DNA of 64,000 nt, taken from positions 38,690 to 102,689 of the forward strand of contig CAUYUJ010019354.1 of assembly GCA_963575745.1 (NCBI GenBank), read 5' to 3'. Below the pieces are notes generated by a model. The model had not been told where the DNA came from. It saw nothing but the letters and a program-made list of their open reading frames with translations, and did no database searches. How positions within the stretch are numbered: position 1 is the stretch's first letter; each line of letters begins with the position of its first letter. Source of the stretch: Prorocentrum cordatum. Lineage: Eukaryota > Sar > Dinophyceae > Prorocentrales > Prorocentraceae. Below are positions 1-10,820 of this stretch, in pieces. A program made the position numbers and the translations under genes.

Positions 1-240
1 AGCTGATTCCTGCGGTCGCGCTCTCCAGTGCAGATTTTACGTGACGATGCCCCCTTTTTTTCCAGTCTTTAAAACTACGAGTGGAACTAACATTGGTAGT
101 TGACGGCCCAGACGTTCTTACCTTCCTCCTCGGCCTCCGCTCCTCTAGCCACCGCTCTGGCGCAAGGGGCGCGAGGGGCGGCCAGCGCGCGGGGGGGCGG
201 GCCCCCGCCGCGGCGCCACGCTGGCATCGCGATGGCGCGA

Positions 241-1260
241 CCCGTGGGCCAGTGGGTCTTGCGAGTGTTGGGCTTCAACTCGATGTTTTCCACAGGCTTG
301 GTGATGCACGATATAGCCACGAGCTGCAGCAGCATGGATGTGGTGATGCTGGCGGGGAAGCAGGCTTCTCATCGCAGGGCGTATGAAGTATTGCATCGAA
401 AGATCGGCAAGATATTGGTGCTGGAGGCGGAGGCGGGCGCATGCGAGCACACCAACAAATCCGCTGGGCGCGCCACAGAATTCGGAACCACGTTCAAGGA
501 ACAGCACGTGTGCCAGACATGGGCGAGCCCACTCGGTGCAGCTGGCCGCGCCCCTGTGGCTCGGTTCCGCCGAGGACCCTTCGACGTGGCGGCCATCGTC
601 GTGTGCTTCCCGCTGCAGGCCCGCCGTGCTCGATCGGCCCCACACTACAAAGCGACGGTGCAGTTGCTGACGCAAATGGACGAGCGCATTTTGCAGCAGT
701 TGCCATGCAGATGCGCCCCGCTGGTCTGAGTCGATCTGAACGACGGAGTTGGGATCAGCAGAATTTCAAGGTAATGGCAGAGAGTGGGGTCTCAGTCGCT
801 TGGACCTGGCCGAGCAGGCGAGCAACGACTTGGCGGAGCAGGATCGATGATTCGCCACGTGTACGAACGTCAATACATGTTCGTGATGAACTCCCCCAGC
901 ACCACACTGGAGCACACATATCATGGGGCGACTGGACACAGCAGCTATACCGACTACCTTTTCATCCCATATGGCATGACGTGTATATATATATATATAT
1001 ATATCTACATATATGGTACCCAAGTTTCCTCTACTCATCAACTTGGGGGCCGAGCTTCAGGCTTTCAAAGGCTTCCCGCCGAAACATCACGTCCCCGTCT
1101 ATATGGAGTTGCGCATGGTCTACAGGCGTTTGAGGCTACGGAACCGGCGTCCTTGCGCAAGATGACATGGAGTCATGATGACCTTATGCATTGTTTGCGC
1201 AAAGGGCATCGCCGAGTCGAGTCCTTCGTGTCGGTGGAGAACCGCTTGCAGGAGACGGGG
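241..1260 (+). pseudogene. LINE remnant A: endonuclease/exonuclease/phosphatase (EEP) domain, decayed
   Basis: This is a broken copy of the apurinic-type endonuclease that non-LTR retrotransposons use to nick target DNA. Seen: an opening strand with MDVVMLAGKQ (about 334-363), a TNKSAG segment (about 459-476), FDVAAIVVCFPLQ (about 580-620), the catalytic-loop-like VDLNDGVGIS (730-759), SSYTDYLFIP (about 940-970, the S-x-IDYI-like region) and HHVPVYMEL (about 1085-1111, the DHxPV-like end). The first parts share one frame but are cut by in-frame TGA (727-729) and TAA (772-774); the last motif is one frame over, after a TA repeat. A following stretch (LMHCLRKGHRRVESF, about 1185-1230) resembles the linker toward an RT. 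The motif order is that of the EEP fold; assignment to a dinoflagellate LINE is inferred. No gene product is expected. Confidence 0.6.
984..1004. repeat. (TA)n microsatellite inside LINE remnant A
   Basis: A run of about ten TA units lies between the SSYTDYLFIP and HHVPVYMEL coding segments. The reading frame of the endonuclease remnant changes across it, so expansion here probably helped break the gene. Confidence 0.9.
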
Positions 1261-1299
1261 GGGTGCCTGGAAGGTGTTGCTCACCCACGGAAGGCCTGA

Positions 1300-2870
1300 T
1301 GAATTGTTCCAGCACTCTGATACTCGTGTTGGGAGGGGGCAGCAGATGTTCAGGCGCATGGTAACGAACGGTCCATCTTACAGTCAAGAGGCCGCAGCGC
1401 GAGCTGAACTATTGCAAGAGCGAGCACGACCTCACGGTCGCGAGCGGACATGACAGAGGCCTCCAGGGAGTAGATCGAGTGCGAGCAGCAGCCGAAGGAC
1501 ATCAGTCATCGATTTCGTCGAGGAGGCAATGCGCTTGTCGCGGCAGGCGGCGAGGTGCCGCTTCGGTCCGGAAGGACGTGTCGGGCGGGTTCTCCGCGGC
1601 GGCGACTTCCCCGAGCAGGAGCTGCTGGCGCGCTTGGGGGCAGGAGGGCAGCGAGGGCGGCATGTCGGCTCGCAAGATTGTCTTCGATGACTGGCTGGCC
1701 TCCCACCCCGCGGGCGCCTCGCCGTGCGTCGCGAGTGATGATTGTGAGCTGGCGCAGAAAGATCAGCGGGGCATTTCTAAATGCTTCAGAGGCGCAAGTA
1801 AGAGACGATATGCGCCGTCGGGGGCCCCGCCGGCGGAGGTCTGGTTGATGCGCCCGGGCCCCGAGGCGAACGTAGAGAGCGTGGGCGCGGGGATAGGGTG
1901 CCAGAGAGCAGTTCCTGAGGAATCTGTTCTGGGAGATGCTTAGGGGGGGGCCTTCGACCCGTTCGGGCGACCAGCCGTTCTCCTATGAGGTGGCGCATCA
2001 GCCCCGGGGCCAAACTTCGAAAACAAAAACGCTTGGCCTGGACCGGCGGGCCGCGGGGCGGCCCGCGCGCCCCCGACTATCGGGGAAGCATTCTATTCGG
2101 GCCTCCACCGGGTTCCCCCCATCGTGGCGGAGCGCGGCTTTTCGAGGGCGCGATCTTGGTGGCGCGGCTTCTGCATTGGCGCCTCTGACGCGCAGGGCGA
2201 TCGTTCGCATTTGCCCGGGAGGACGCGGGCGGCGCCTTTGCGAGTGGGGCCCGGGGGGGGGGGGGGGGCTGGGCCCAGCAGCTGAATTGCGCGCCGAACC
2301 TCAGGATGCCGATTTATGTGTTCAGCGCTTTCGTTGCAGCGTGAGTCGAGACGGGGGGGGCGAGGTGATGGGGGATCCGTGCGTCGTGGAGCTCTTTAGG
2401 GGCGCGCTCTCGAAGCCCATCTTGCAGTGGCTTCGTCGATTTAGAGTGTTTGGCTGGTCAGCATCTAGTCTCGCGGCTAGCTGGCGAGATTCCCATGCTG
2501 GCGTCGGGGGCTGCCCTTGCGCTGGCGACATTTTCCGCGCTCGCGCGGCCTCTCCCCGCGGCGCAGCGGGGCAATTCTTCTCGGTGTCTGCAGTGGGCGG
2601 ACGAGGTGCCTTCGGAGGAGTTGGGGGGGATGGGCCATGCGCGACGCTCGCCCGAGCAGGGTATTCAGCATTGCTTTCAGGGGCCAGGGGCCTTACAGTG
2701 TAGACAGTGGGCGAGCGGGCGGGGTCGAAAACATCCTGCAGGGCAACTTCAGGAGGACGTTCGCTACATGGGCCCCGCAACTAACGCGCTGCTATCGGCG
2801 ACGGTGGAGATCCGTCGGATAATTCAAGCCACTGCTGAATCTTATGATGCGTTGGGGCAGCAGAATTTGT
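1300..2870. other. Unresolved GC-rich DNA after LINE remnant A
   Basis: No convincing gene. Short + strand stretches (for example ARKIVFDDWLASHP, about 1666-1710) have the look of the poorly conserved linker between LINE endonuclease and RT domains, but no RT motif follows. A run of 16 G lies at 2253-2268. Confidence 0.3.
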
Positions 2871-2879
2871 CGCGTGGGC

Positions 2880-4035
2880 GGTCCCGAGAGCTGAGGGGTG
2901 GGGGCGCCGGGGCGTGGGGGGTGCTGGTAGGACTCGGGCCAGAATTTGTCGTGTGGGGGGGGTCCCAAGAATTTGAGCTCTCGTGGGGTCGGGGTGCTGG
3001 GGCGTGGTGGAGGCGCGGTGGGGTGTGGGGGTAGATATCGCGTCAGAATTTGTCGCGTGGGGGCTCCCAAGAACAGAGCTTTCGTGGGGTGGGGGTGCCG
3101 GGGCGTGGTGGGGGCGCGGTGGGTGGTGTGGGTAGGTTTCGGGCTAGAATTTGCTGTGTGGGGTGTTCCAGGAACTGAGCTCTCGTGGGGTGGGGGTGCC
3201 GGGGCGTGGTAGGGGCGTGCGTGGTGTGGGAGAACGTGTCGTGTGGGGGTTGCAAGAATTTGAGCTCTCGTGGGGTGGGGGTGCTAGGGCGTGGCGGGGG
3301 CGCGGTGGGTGGTGTGGGTAGGTGTCGGGCCAGATTTCGTCGTGTGGGGGGTGTCAAGAACTGAGCTTTCGATGGGTGGGGGTGCCGGGCCGTGGTGGGG
3401 GCGCGGTGGGGTGCGTGGGTAGATTTCGGGCCAGAGTTTGTCGTGCGGGGGGCCCTAAGAGCTGAGCTCTCGTGGGGTCGGGGTGCCGGGCCGTGGTGGG
3501 GGCGCGGTGGGGGTGCGGGTAGGGTTCGGGCCAGAATTTGTCGCGTGGGAGATCCCGTGCGCTGACCTCTCGATGGGGGGGGGGTGCCGGGGCGTGGTGG
3601 GGGCGCGGTGGGGGGTTCGGGCCAGAATTTGCCGCGTCGGCCGTCCCAAAAACTGAGCTCGTGTGGGGTGGAGGTGCTGGGGCGTGGTGGGGGCGCGGTG
3701 GGAGGTGCGGGGAGGTTTCGGGCCAAAATTTGTCTTGTGGGGGGTCCTAGGAACTGAGTTTTCGTGGTGGGGGTGCCGGGGCGCGGCGGGGGCGCGGTGG
3801 GTGGTGCGGGTAGGTTTCGGGCCAGGATTTATCGTGTGGGGTGTTCCAAGAACTGAGCTCTCGTGGGGTGGGGGTGCCGGGGCGCGGTGGGGGCGCGGTG
3901 GGGTGCGTGGGTGGGGTCGGGCCAGAATTCGTCGTGTGCGGGGTCTCCGAAGAACGGAGCTCTCGCGGGGCAAGGGCGCCGATGCGCGGTGGGGGCGCGG
4001 CGGGGGGCGCGGGGGAGTTTCGGCTCCGAGCGAGG
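2880..4035. repeat. G-rich minisatellite, about 100-bp units, 11-12 copies
   Basis: Each unit contains a GGGCCAGAATTTGTCGTGTG-like anchor, then a GAACTGAGCTCTCGTGGGG segment and a GGGGGTGCCGGGGCGTGGTG tract. Anchors fall near 2937, 3043, 3139, 3327, 3427, 3526, 3617, 3717, 3818 and 3917, giving unit lengths of about 90-110 bp. Units are diverged and differ by small indels. Long open frames here, such as a Pro/Thr-rich one on the - strand, follow from the composition and are not called as genes. Confidence 0.92.
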
Positions 4036-4186
4036 AATTCTTGAATTGTCGGGTGGGGGGCAACGGCTCCCAGGATGGTGCGGAGTCAGGGCGGGGTCAG
4101 ATCAGGCGGCTAGAACAGGGTCAGATCTGGGCAGGGTTCCGTAGAGAACAGAGTTCCCAGGGTGTCCAGAGCAAGGTGTGACGCTT

Positions 4187-6600
4187 ACAGGATCTAACGC
4201 GACCCTTCATCTCACGCGCCTCTGGGGTCGGCGGATTCAGTGGTCTCCGCCCTAACATTGGCGCCACTGAAAGCGAGCACCTCTCCCTCAGCTCGACGGT
4301 GTGCCGCGCTTGGTGGCGCGAATTTCTCAGTTGGGCGTGCTACTTTGGCCGATCATCTCGCTGGGCCATGGCCCGGGTGCGACCGCGTGCGGTTGCTCGC
4401 CTTGCGCGTCTGCGGGGGGGAGCTACTCGCAATGCGACTTTGACAACGCAGTGGGAACAACTTGTCGTCGCTGCAGTCGGAGCTCATGATGGCCGATCAG
4501 CGCGGTCTTGGAACATAGTACCGAGGCCCTTCCCTGCCATTGTGAGCGAGGGGCAAGGTAGAGAGAGTCGAGCGCTTTCGCAGTGCCTGTGACGGGCTTG
4601 CTCTTGACGTCGGCAACTTTTTTGGGGGGGACTTCGCGGTATTCGGATCAGAACGCAGGTCCAGGCGATGGCCTTCCTGGTTCGCATGTCGCCGTTGCGC
4701 GGATCTCAGCAGCGCCCTCGACCTTGGCCTGACCTAGGGGGTGGTGGGTCTGATGATTCTGGCGTTAGTTCGCAAATCCCGTTGTCATGTTCTGGCTCTT
4801 GTCCCGCGTCTGTGCCCGTGCCGCGGAGTATTGGAAATCCAGGTGGAGGCCTTCCTGGTTCGTCGTCGCCACCTGCGATTGCTTGCCGCGGCGCTGTAAG
4901 ACCCTTGCCGCTGTCTCCTCAGCTCGTGTGCTGTCGCCGAGATCTTGCATGTCGCATCTCTGTCTCGGCGCGGAATTGGATCCCCGCGCTTGTCGTCGAC
5001 TTCGGCATCGAAGGCAACGACTTTCAGCAAAGGATGGAGTGGCGCGTCACTTCTCTGGCGGGTCTCCTTCGGCGCAGTCGAGCATTCGCGCCTTGGTCCG
5101 CGCCTCTCCACGCGACGCCCCTGGCGCGCCCTCGTGCCTGACGGATAGATGGAAGAATGGGTGGTGCGATTCGGCTGCACCTCGCAAGCAGATGGAGATG
5201 CACTTGCGGTCGTCTTGGCCCGCGCATGACGGCGAATGGATCGCCTCTCTTCGCCGATTTACAGTCGCACGCCTTCGGCAGAGAGGGTGGGTCGCAGACG
5301 CCGCCAAAATGGCCGCCAACGAACAATCGGATTTCGAAGTTTTGCGGCAGTCTCTCAATTTGTGTCCCGAGGTCTCTCCCCAGCCTCGTCTTCGCCTTCT
5401 TCCACGTCTGCAAGTTGGTCCTTCGTTTGCGGTCTGGTGGCAGCGAACGCTTTGTCTCTGGAAAAGACAATTGGCAGCGTGGACGATCTAGAGTATTTTG
5501 TTCCGACAGACGCAGATATCGAGCTCGTGGGCACGGCGGAAGTCGAGGATGTACATGTGGCAGCTGAGATGGCGGCGTCAAGCGTGGCACTGCAGGAGAT
5601 TGACACCAGGTGCAATGCAACATCTGCGCGACATTTTGGGCCAGTTCCGTCTGACGACGATTCTATTGCGTGAAGATCATGGGGCGCTCGTGGGCGAGCT
5701 TGAAGAGCTCGCCTTCGGACCCCGCGGCGGCTTCGTCTGGGCCCCCTCCAGTTACTTCTCCGACGCGTGCGGCTTTCGTGGCCGAGGCTGACGGCAGCGA
5801 CGAGGACGGCAACTTTGATCGGCAATTGGTGGAGCAAGGCTTCGGTGTCATGCACCCCGGCGGCTCAGTTGGCGGTGCTGTCGTTTTCTTTGTGGGTGCG
5901 AGCTGTGCTGTGGCTGGTGCCTCATCGGGGACACCTTCGAGCCCTGTGATCTCGGTAGGGTTGGGTTCCTGCCCGTCTGCTATGTTGGTTGGCATCCCGA
6001 CGTGGGCGGGGGCCTTCCCCGTGGCCCCGCATGCTGTGCGACATCTTGATCACGGCACTGCAGAGCATGATGGTTCCCATATGTCAGCTGGGAATATGAA
6101 TGAAGGGGGGGCCTTCCCCGCGGCCTCACATGACGGACAGCCTCCTGGGCCTGATGGTGCTGAAGAAGGGGTGTTGCATATGTCGGATGGGGGACCGACG
6201 GAGGTGGGGGCCTTCCCGCGACTTCACATCTTGATGGGCCGTTTGCTGGAATTGCTGAAGGTGAAGAGGTGTCTCCCACTTGGTCTGATGACCCGACCGC
6301 GTTGGAGCGTGCTTCTGACACTGCTCCACCGGCTGGTGTACGTGATGCGCGGCTCGCATGGAGTTCTATTGCTGCAGAGGCAGCGGCCGCATCCACTAGA
6401 GGAGTACAATATGCGGCTGGTGCACCGCCGCAAGTAAGGCCAGCACATGTCGACCAGTTCGCGCGCCAGTTCGACATCGGCAACAGCTTCACCGACGATT
6501 TCTACGTGGAGCAGGACGTCCGCGACGCCGCGCTCCTGAGAGGCCCCGCCGCCATCGGCGCCTACGACTGCGGACGGGGGACTCTCCTTGAGGTGTGGGC
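4187..6600 (+). other. Coding-like region without a recognised gene
   Basis: Several adjoining + strand open stretches exist: 5236-5673 (ending in an acidic VDDLEYFVPTDADIELVG-like segment), 5670-6437 (255 codons) and, in another frame, about 6430-6600 (VDQFARQFDIGNSF, then DDFYVEQDVRDAALL). The composition is balanced and protein-like rather than low-complexity, but frames switch and no domain is recognisable. It could be exons of an unknown host gene or a decayed retroelement ORF. A small Cys-rich stretch at about 4380-4490 (CGCSPC, then QCDFDN) could belong to the 5' ORF of a retroelement. I cannot choose between these. Confidence 0.3.
6005..6300 (+). repeat. Three 99-bp direct repeats within an open reading frame
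   Basis: GGGGGCCTTCCCCG-type starts recur at about 6007, 6106 and 6204. The period is close to 99 bp, a multiple of three, so the open frame carries repeated GAFP-containing peptides of about 33 residues (GAFPVAPH, GAFPAASHD, GAFPRLH). The third copy is diverged. Confidence 0.75.
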
Positions 6601-6737
6601 GCCTCCTCCTCCTCCTCGTCCTCCCCCTCCCTCCTCCTCCTCCTCCTCCTCCTCCTCCTCCTCCTCCTCATCCTCTTCCTCCTCCTCCTCCTCCTCCTCC
6701 TTCTCCTCCTCCTCCTCCTCCTCCTCCTCCTCGTCTT
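6601..6737. repeat. (TCC)n microsatellite
   Basis: Nearly pure TCC/CTC triplets with a few CTT, TCA and TCG interruptions. Confidence 0.97.
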
Positions 6738-6739
6738 AG

Positions 6740-7700
6740 CCACTTTAGCGTGACTAGCGGGCCGTTTTTTTGCTTCACCCTGTTCACGCACCGTTTGGTG
6801 CAAGGCACACCTGACCTGAGCTGACCCCTTGTGGGTCGTTTTATGAGCGTGCTGCCAGGTCTCAGGTTTCTGTCGTGGTGCGACCCCACCGTTCTGACAC
6901 AGCCCTCAGCGGATGTGGCGCCAAGATGACTTCGTGTCATGTCGTCATGTCGTCACCCCAAGGAGTGGCGACATCATCCCGTCCCAATGTTCCGCAGGCT
7001 CCAGGTCTGTTATCCCGCGGTGCAGTGGCTGCGACGTGTCACTTCGTTCAATGGTTTAGTCGATAGAGCGATGTGACGTTGGTGGTCTTGATAGGACTTG
7101 CCCCGACAGTTTCTGACAAAACACGCGCCTCTGATGCTGCACTCGACCGTTTCTCTGTTACCCCTTGAAAGTGATACCACTGTCGGTGATGACGGCGCGA
7201 CACGCTGCCGTGAAGCTTTGCTGGCTCCCATGCGCGTCGTGCTGTCCGTCGGTTTCCGGGGGCTTTTGAAGTTCCTCGGAGGCCGTCGAAGGCCTCTGGA
7301 AGTCCTGGAAGGCCTCCCGTGGGCCGCCGTGTCTCTGGAGGCCTCGGGTGGGCTTCCAATCCGAGTGGCGTTAAACAAGCTTAGACAGGCTTTCCTGAGC
7401 GCGATAGCGCTTTCGTTGTTTCTCGCGGGGGCGCCAACATTGATGCTCGAGATTGAGCCCCGTCGCGCCCGATTCTGGGCCGAGCGTTGGCTCGATCGGA
7501 CATCCTGCTTGCCCGGTGATGTTCGGGATCCCTGGCGGCCTTGCGTCGGCATTGTCGGCCTTGCGTCGGCACTGTCGCCTTGCCTGAGGCAGTGCATTGG
7601 CTCGGCGTCTGCACGCATATCCTCGTGCATGTATTTTTCAGGTACGCCTTCCGCACTTTGTTTTGCCGATGCGCCGTCTGGGCGCGGCTCTTGCCTGCCT
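6740..7700. other. No recognisable gene
   Basis: No domain or gene model is supported. An open + strand frame at 7098-8042 has no recognisable motif and runs into a dispersed repeat, so it is not called. A 21-bp tandem duplication (GGCCTTGCGTCGGCA plus flank) lies at 7537-7577. Confidence 0.4.
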
Positions 7701-7705
7701 GCCTG

Positions 7706-7830
7706 CCTGGCGGCTTCGGAGGCATCGCCGATGCGGCTCGATGTGGGGCCCGATTTTCTCCACGTCGACGTCGCCGATGCATCGGCGATGCGGCGTGATC
7801 CTCCGACCCCACCTGCTCGGGCCCTGCTTG
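7706..7830. repeat. Dispersed GATGCATC palindrome repeat, copy 1
   Basis: Contains the perfect palindrome CGCCGATGCATCGGCG (7772-7787), flanked by GATGCGGCTCGATG and GGGCCCGATTTTCTCCACG upstream and GATCCTCCGACCCCA downstream. The same ordered blocks recur at 11262-11425, so this is a dispersed family and not a chance palindrome. Confidence 0.8.
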
Positions 7831-8046
7831 GGATGGACGCCTTTATGGGAGGCCTGTATGTCCTCGAACCTCCGCCTTCGGAGTGCACGAGCGCACCAGC
7901 GTGCGCCGGCGTCGGGTACTCGATAGGGAAGCGCCGATGTAGCATCGATCCAGCGTCGACTTCGCGTCGACCAGCGTCGGCCAGCGTCGACTCGCAAGAT
8001 GGCACGCAAGGCTCCCACTCGGGCGGGGCTAGGACGAGGTAAATCC

Positions 8047-8092
8047 GTTCCAGAGCGTTCTGGAACGCTCTCAGAGCGTTCTGGAACGCTCC
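8047..8092. repeat. Tandem self-complementary 21-bp units
   Basis: AGAGCGTTCTGGAACGCTCT (8052-8071) is a near-perfect palindrome and is followed by a second copy at 8073-8091. The first unit is also overlapped by GTTCCAGA-gcgt-TCTGGAAC (8047-8066). Cruciform or hairpin formation is possible; function unknown. Confidence 0.75.
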
Positions 8093-8479
8093 GAGAAGGC
8101 AGCGGCGCTCGGGACATCCTCCAGAGCTGCCGGATCTCAGAGATTCTCGATGGATGTATCCTCGCCGATTCTGTCCACGTCCTGGCTTCGTCTTACCCAC
8201 GAGTTGCCGCAGAGCCCTGCGAGGGCCGCGCGCGCCCTGCCGGGCGCGAGCAGTATAGTTTTGAGCGCCAAGGACGTGCCGATTCTGACGGGTTTTTCAC
8301 GTGTCGGGTTTTGGGAGGTGATGCTCCTTCGACGCTTCGCCAGCGTGTCGCGCAGACACTGTTTCGATCGTTTTCTGGGTGATCGGAATTGTTTCTGGGA
8401 TGTGGTCTTTGAGTTTCATGGGAACAGCATACCCGTCGGTCGTTGAAAGTAGATCTTTAATCGCTTCGCTCATTCCGCC

Positions 8480-8655
8480 GGCCCTCGAGCGCTCTGTGGG
8501 GCCTCTTTGAAGCCTCTTGGGGGCCTCTTGGGGGCCTCCTAGGGGCCTCTTGGGGGCCTCTTGGGGGTCTCTTGGGGCTCCTTGGCGGCGTCTTGGGGCC
8601 CCCTTTTGGGCCTCTTGGGGGGCTCTTGGGGGCCTCTTGGGGCGGGGTAGTCGAG
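8480..8655. repeat. CTCTTGGGG minisatellite, locus 1 (+ orientation)
   Basis: Runs of GGCCTCTTGGGG-like 10-11 bp half-units. It is preceded at 8456-8484 by a sequence (TTTAATCGCTTCGCTCATTC and onward) that also precedes the same minisatellite type near 40.74 kb. Confidence 0.9.
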
Positions 8656-8659
8656 TGCA

Positions 8660-9480
8660 CCCCCCTCGGAGGCCACAATCCTCGTGAGGGGTGTCGAAAA
8701 AGGCCGTCAAAACCATCTCTGAGTAGACCTTCCCGGGACCTTCCCAGGACCAGGGGCCGCGCCGCGCGCGCGAACTAGAAGAATTGTTAACCAGTTACCG
8801 GAGATCTTAGCACGCCTCTGGCCCGTTGGGCCGGCGAATTTCTGGATTCTTAGGTCCTAATCTACTGTAAGCGCCTTCCTGTTTCAATCGTCGAGTGCTT
8901 TTTCCTTCTCCTTTCTTCCTCTTCAGGGGGCGGTTGGAAGCCCAATCTACTTCCAACGCCTTCCTACTTCATGTTTCTACACACTCCTTCCGACCGACGG
9001 GTAAGCCTCCATGGCCGCCGTGCGTCGCCCGACGAGTGCTGCATTCGTGCCGCTCACAATCTTGCGCTGTGACACAGAGCTTCGCCTTCTGAGAGGACCG
9101 AGAGGAGGGTGGCCTCCCCCCCTCGGCGGAAGGCCAGCGGAAGCTGCTGGAAGCAAGACGAGGGCAGCTCCGCCGGTGGAAGTCGACTGCGCGTAAGAGT
9201 GACCCTTCGCCGAGTTGTGCGGGTTTACTGGGGAGCCCCCGATCGCTGAGCGCGATGCGATGATGGCTGCTTGCGCGCTTGGGTTTGGCCACCTTGCGTC
9301 CCCTTACTCTGCGCACTCTTGCCTAGGGCCGTTTTTGGGTGTAGCCGAGAGAGGCCGGCAGGGGACTGTCGAGACAACGCGGTGCCCCCACCCCCACCCC
9401 CCGAGGGCTGTCGACATGCTGGGATTCGGGGCCCCCTGAGCGGGCTGCGCTGAACGCAGGGAACGCAGGGCGCAGGCGGT
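8660..9480. other. No recognisable gene
   Basis: GC-rich DNA upstream of the LOG gene. A short imperfect direct repeat (CGCCTTCCTnnTTCAAT/CATG type) occurs at about 8871-8888 and 8959-8973. Nothing else is supported. Confidence 0.4.
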
Positions 9481-9643
9481 ATGTTCCCAGCTGTCGCTGC
9501 CAGCCTTGAGAACTTGAAGTGCCAGCCGCCAGCTGCCAGAGTAGCTGCCCACCGTGTCAGATTCACTCCTGCTGCTGCTGCTCATCCTCTTCGGTCGTCC
9601 TCGGCCGTGTCGGGCAGGGTCCGCGACGGTCGTGCCCCATCGA

Positions 9644-9645
<2 letters not shown>

Positions 9646-9681
<36 letters not shown>
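9646..9681. repeat. (CTG)n microsatellite
   Basis: About eleven CTG units, just upstream of the spliced-leader relict. The pyrimidine-rich sequence continues to the relict and could serve as a polypyrimidine tract for trans-splicing, but that is inference. Confidence 0.95.
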
Positions 9682-9684
<3 letters not shown>

Positions 9685-9693
9685 CCTCACCGC

Positions 9694-9715
9694 TCCGTAG
9701 CCGTTTTGGCTCAGG
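9694..9715 (+). promoter_or_regulatory. Relict dinoflagellate spliced leader upstream of the LOG gene
   Basis: The 22 nt here match the known dinoflagellate SL exon (ending GTAGCCATTTTGGCTCAAG) at all but two positions: A to G in the CCATTTT segment and A to G at the penultimate base. The degenerate first base is T, as allowed. It lies 77 nt before the ATG of the LOG gene, the distance expected for a 5'UTR. Established knowledge: such relicts mark genes reinserted from trans-spliced mRNA. Its terminal AG-like end might also be reused as a trans-splice acceptor. Confidence 0.85.
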
Positions 9716-9792
9716 TACCTTGTGGCGGGAGTCCCCTCCTCAGCTCAGGCGCAACGATTGCCACGCTGCACGCGCCGGCGACGGGCGGAGCC

Positions 9793-10746
9793 ATGGCCGC
9801 GGCGATGCGCGTGGCGCCCTCCGAGGCGACCGGCACGAAGCGCCCCTGCGAGGAGGTGAGCACCTCGGCGGGCAGCGACGTGGCGGAGGCCGAGCTGGGG
9901 CCCAAGCCGGAGAAGGCCTACAAGAGCTCGGAGTTCCTGAACTCCAAGGGCGCCAGGATGATTCGCATGATGTGCGAGCTCCAGCAGCCGGGGGCCGTGC
10001 TGGAGGAGCACGGCATCGACAACGTCATCATGTTTTTCGGCTCTGCCCGTGCCAAGCCCAGGGCGCAGTACGAGCAGGCCGTGCGTGACGCGGAGGCGAA
10101 GGCGGCCGCGGACCCGAACGACCAGAGGGCACAGGGGGCCCTCGCCAGGCTCCAGAAGCAGGCCTTCCTGATCCCCATGTTCGACGTCGTGCAGGAGGTG
10201 GCGAGGATGACCACGGAGTGGTCCGCGAAGCGGGCCGCGCAGGGCAAGATGGCATACAGCGTGGGCACTGGCGGCGGCCCCGGCATGATGGAGGCCGCCA
10301 ACAAGGGCGCGGCGTTGGCCGGGGGCAAGTCCATCGGCTTCGGGATCTCGCTGCCCTTCGAGGACCATCTCAACCCCCACGTGACACCCGACCTGGCCTT
10401 CGAGTTCCACTATTTCTTCACGCGCAAGTTCTGGATGTCCTACAAATGCATGGGCCTGGTGGTCGCGCCGGGCGGCCTTGGCACCTGCGACGAACTTTTC
10501 GAGGTCATCACGCTGATGCAGACCGGGAAGATCAGGCGGTCCCTGCCCGTGATCCTTATCGGCAAGCAGTTCTGGAAGTCGTGCATCAATTGGGACTTCT
10601 TCGTCCAGACTGGCATGATCTCTGACGAGGACGCGAGCCAGCTAATCTTCGCTGACACCGCGCAGGAAGCCTTCGACGCCCTCGTCGCAGGCGTGACGGC
10701 GCTGGAGGCCACGCCCGTGGCCCCCAAGAAGAGGGCGAAGGCGTAG
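9793..10746 (+). CDS. LOG-family nucleotide 5'-monophosphate phosphoribohydrolase (317 aa)
   Basis: Rossmann-fold protein of the LOG / TIGR00730 family, often misnamed lysine decarboxylase. Members hydrolyse the N-glycosidic bond of nucleoside monophosphates (cytokinin ribotides for LOG, purine or pyrimidine nucleotides for PpnN-like proteins); the substrate here is not determined. Seen: FFGSAR (residues 81-86), GGGPGMMEA (160-168), the family Arg in FFTRKFWM (Arg 211), and the signature PGGLGTCDELFEV from 226, which includes the conserved Glu. The frame is unbroken from ATG to TAG and has no introns. I chose the ATG at 9793 because it has a good context (gagccATGg), gives a plausible polar N-terminus, and lies just after the SL relict; the frame is open further upstream only through repeats and the SL itself. 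The C-terminus is basic (APKKRAKA). No signal peptide is evident in the first 30 residues, so it is probably cytosolic. Its intactness and the SL suggest an expressed retrogene. Confidence 0.92.
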   Translation: MAAAMRVAPSEATGTKRPCEEVSTSAGSDVAEAELGPKPEKAYKSSEFLNSKGARMIRMMCELQQPGAVLEEHGIDNVIMFFGSARAKPRAQYEQAVRDAEAKAAADPNDQRAQGALARLQKQAFLIPMFDVVQEVARMTTEWSAKRAAQGKMAYSVGTGGGPGMMEAANKGAALAGGKSIGFGISLPFEDHLNPHVTPDLAFEFHYFFTRKFWMSYKCMGLVVAPGGLGTCDELFEVITLMQTGKIRRSLPVILIGKQFWKSCINWDFFVQTGMISDEDASQLIFADTAQEAFDALVAGVTALEATPVAPKKRAKA

Positions 10747-10820
10747 GCGGTCGGATCGGGAGGGGAGCTCTACCCGCCCGCGGGGCCCGCGGGGCCCACG
10801 CACCACACACCGCTTGGATA

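Noticed and set aside
2880-4035. CRISPR array
   Set aside because: Regular spacing of about 100 bp, but the whole unit is repeated and there are no unique spacers; the genome is eukaryotic.
3043-4063. Pro/Thr-rich protein on the - strand
   Set aside because: It is the translation of the 100-bp G-rich minisatellite; frames change whenever unit length is not a multiple of three.
5306-5325. Possible SL (GGCGGCCATTTTGGCGGC on the - strand)
   Set aside because: Only the 11-nt core GCCATTTTGGC agrees; both ends differ from the spliced leader.
7098-8042. 314-codon open frame as a gene
   Set aside because: No recognisable domain, and its second half runs through the dispersed palindromic repeat.
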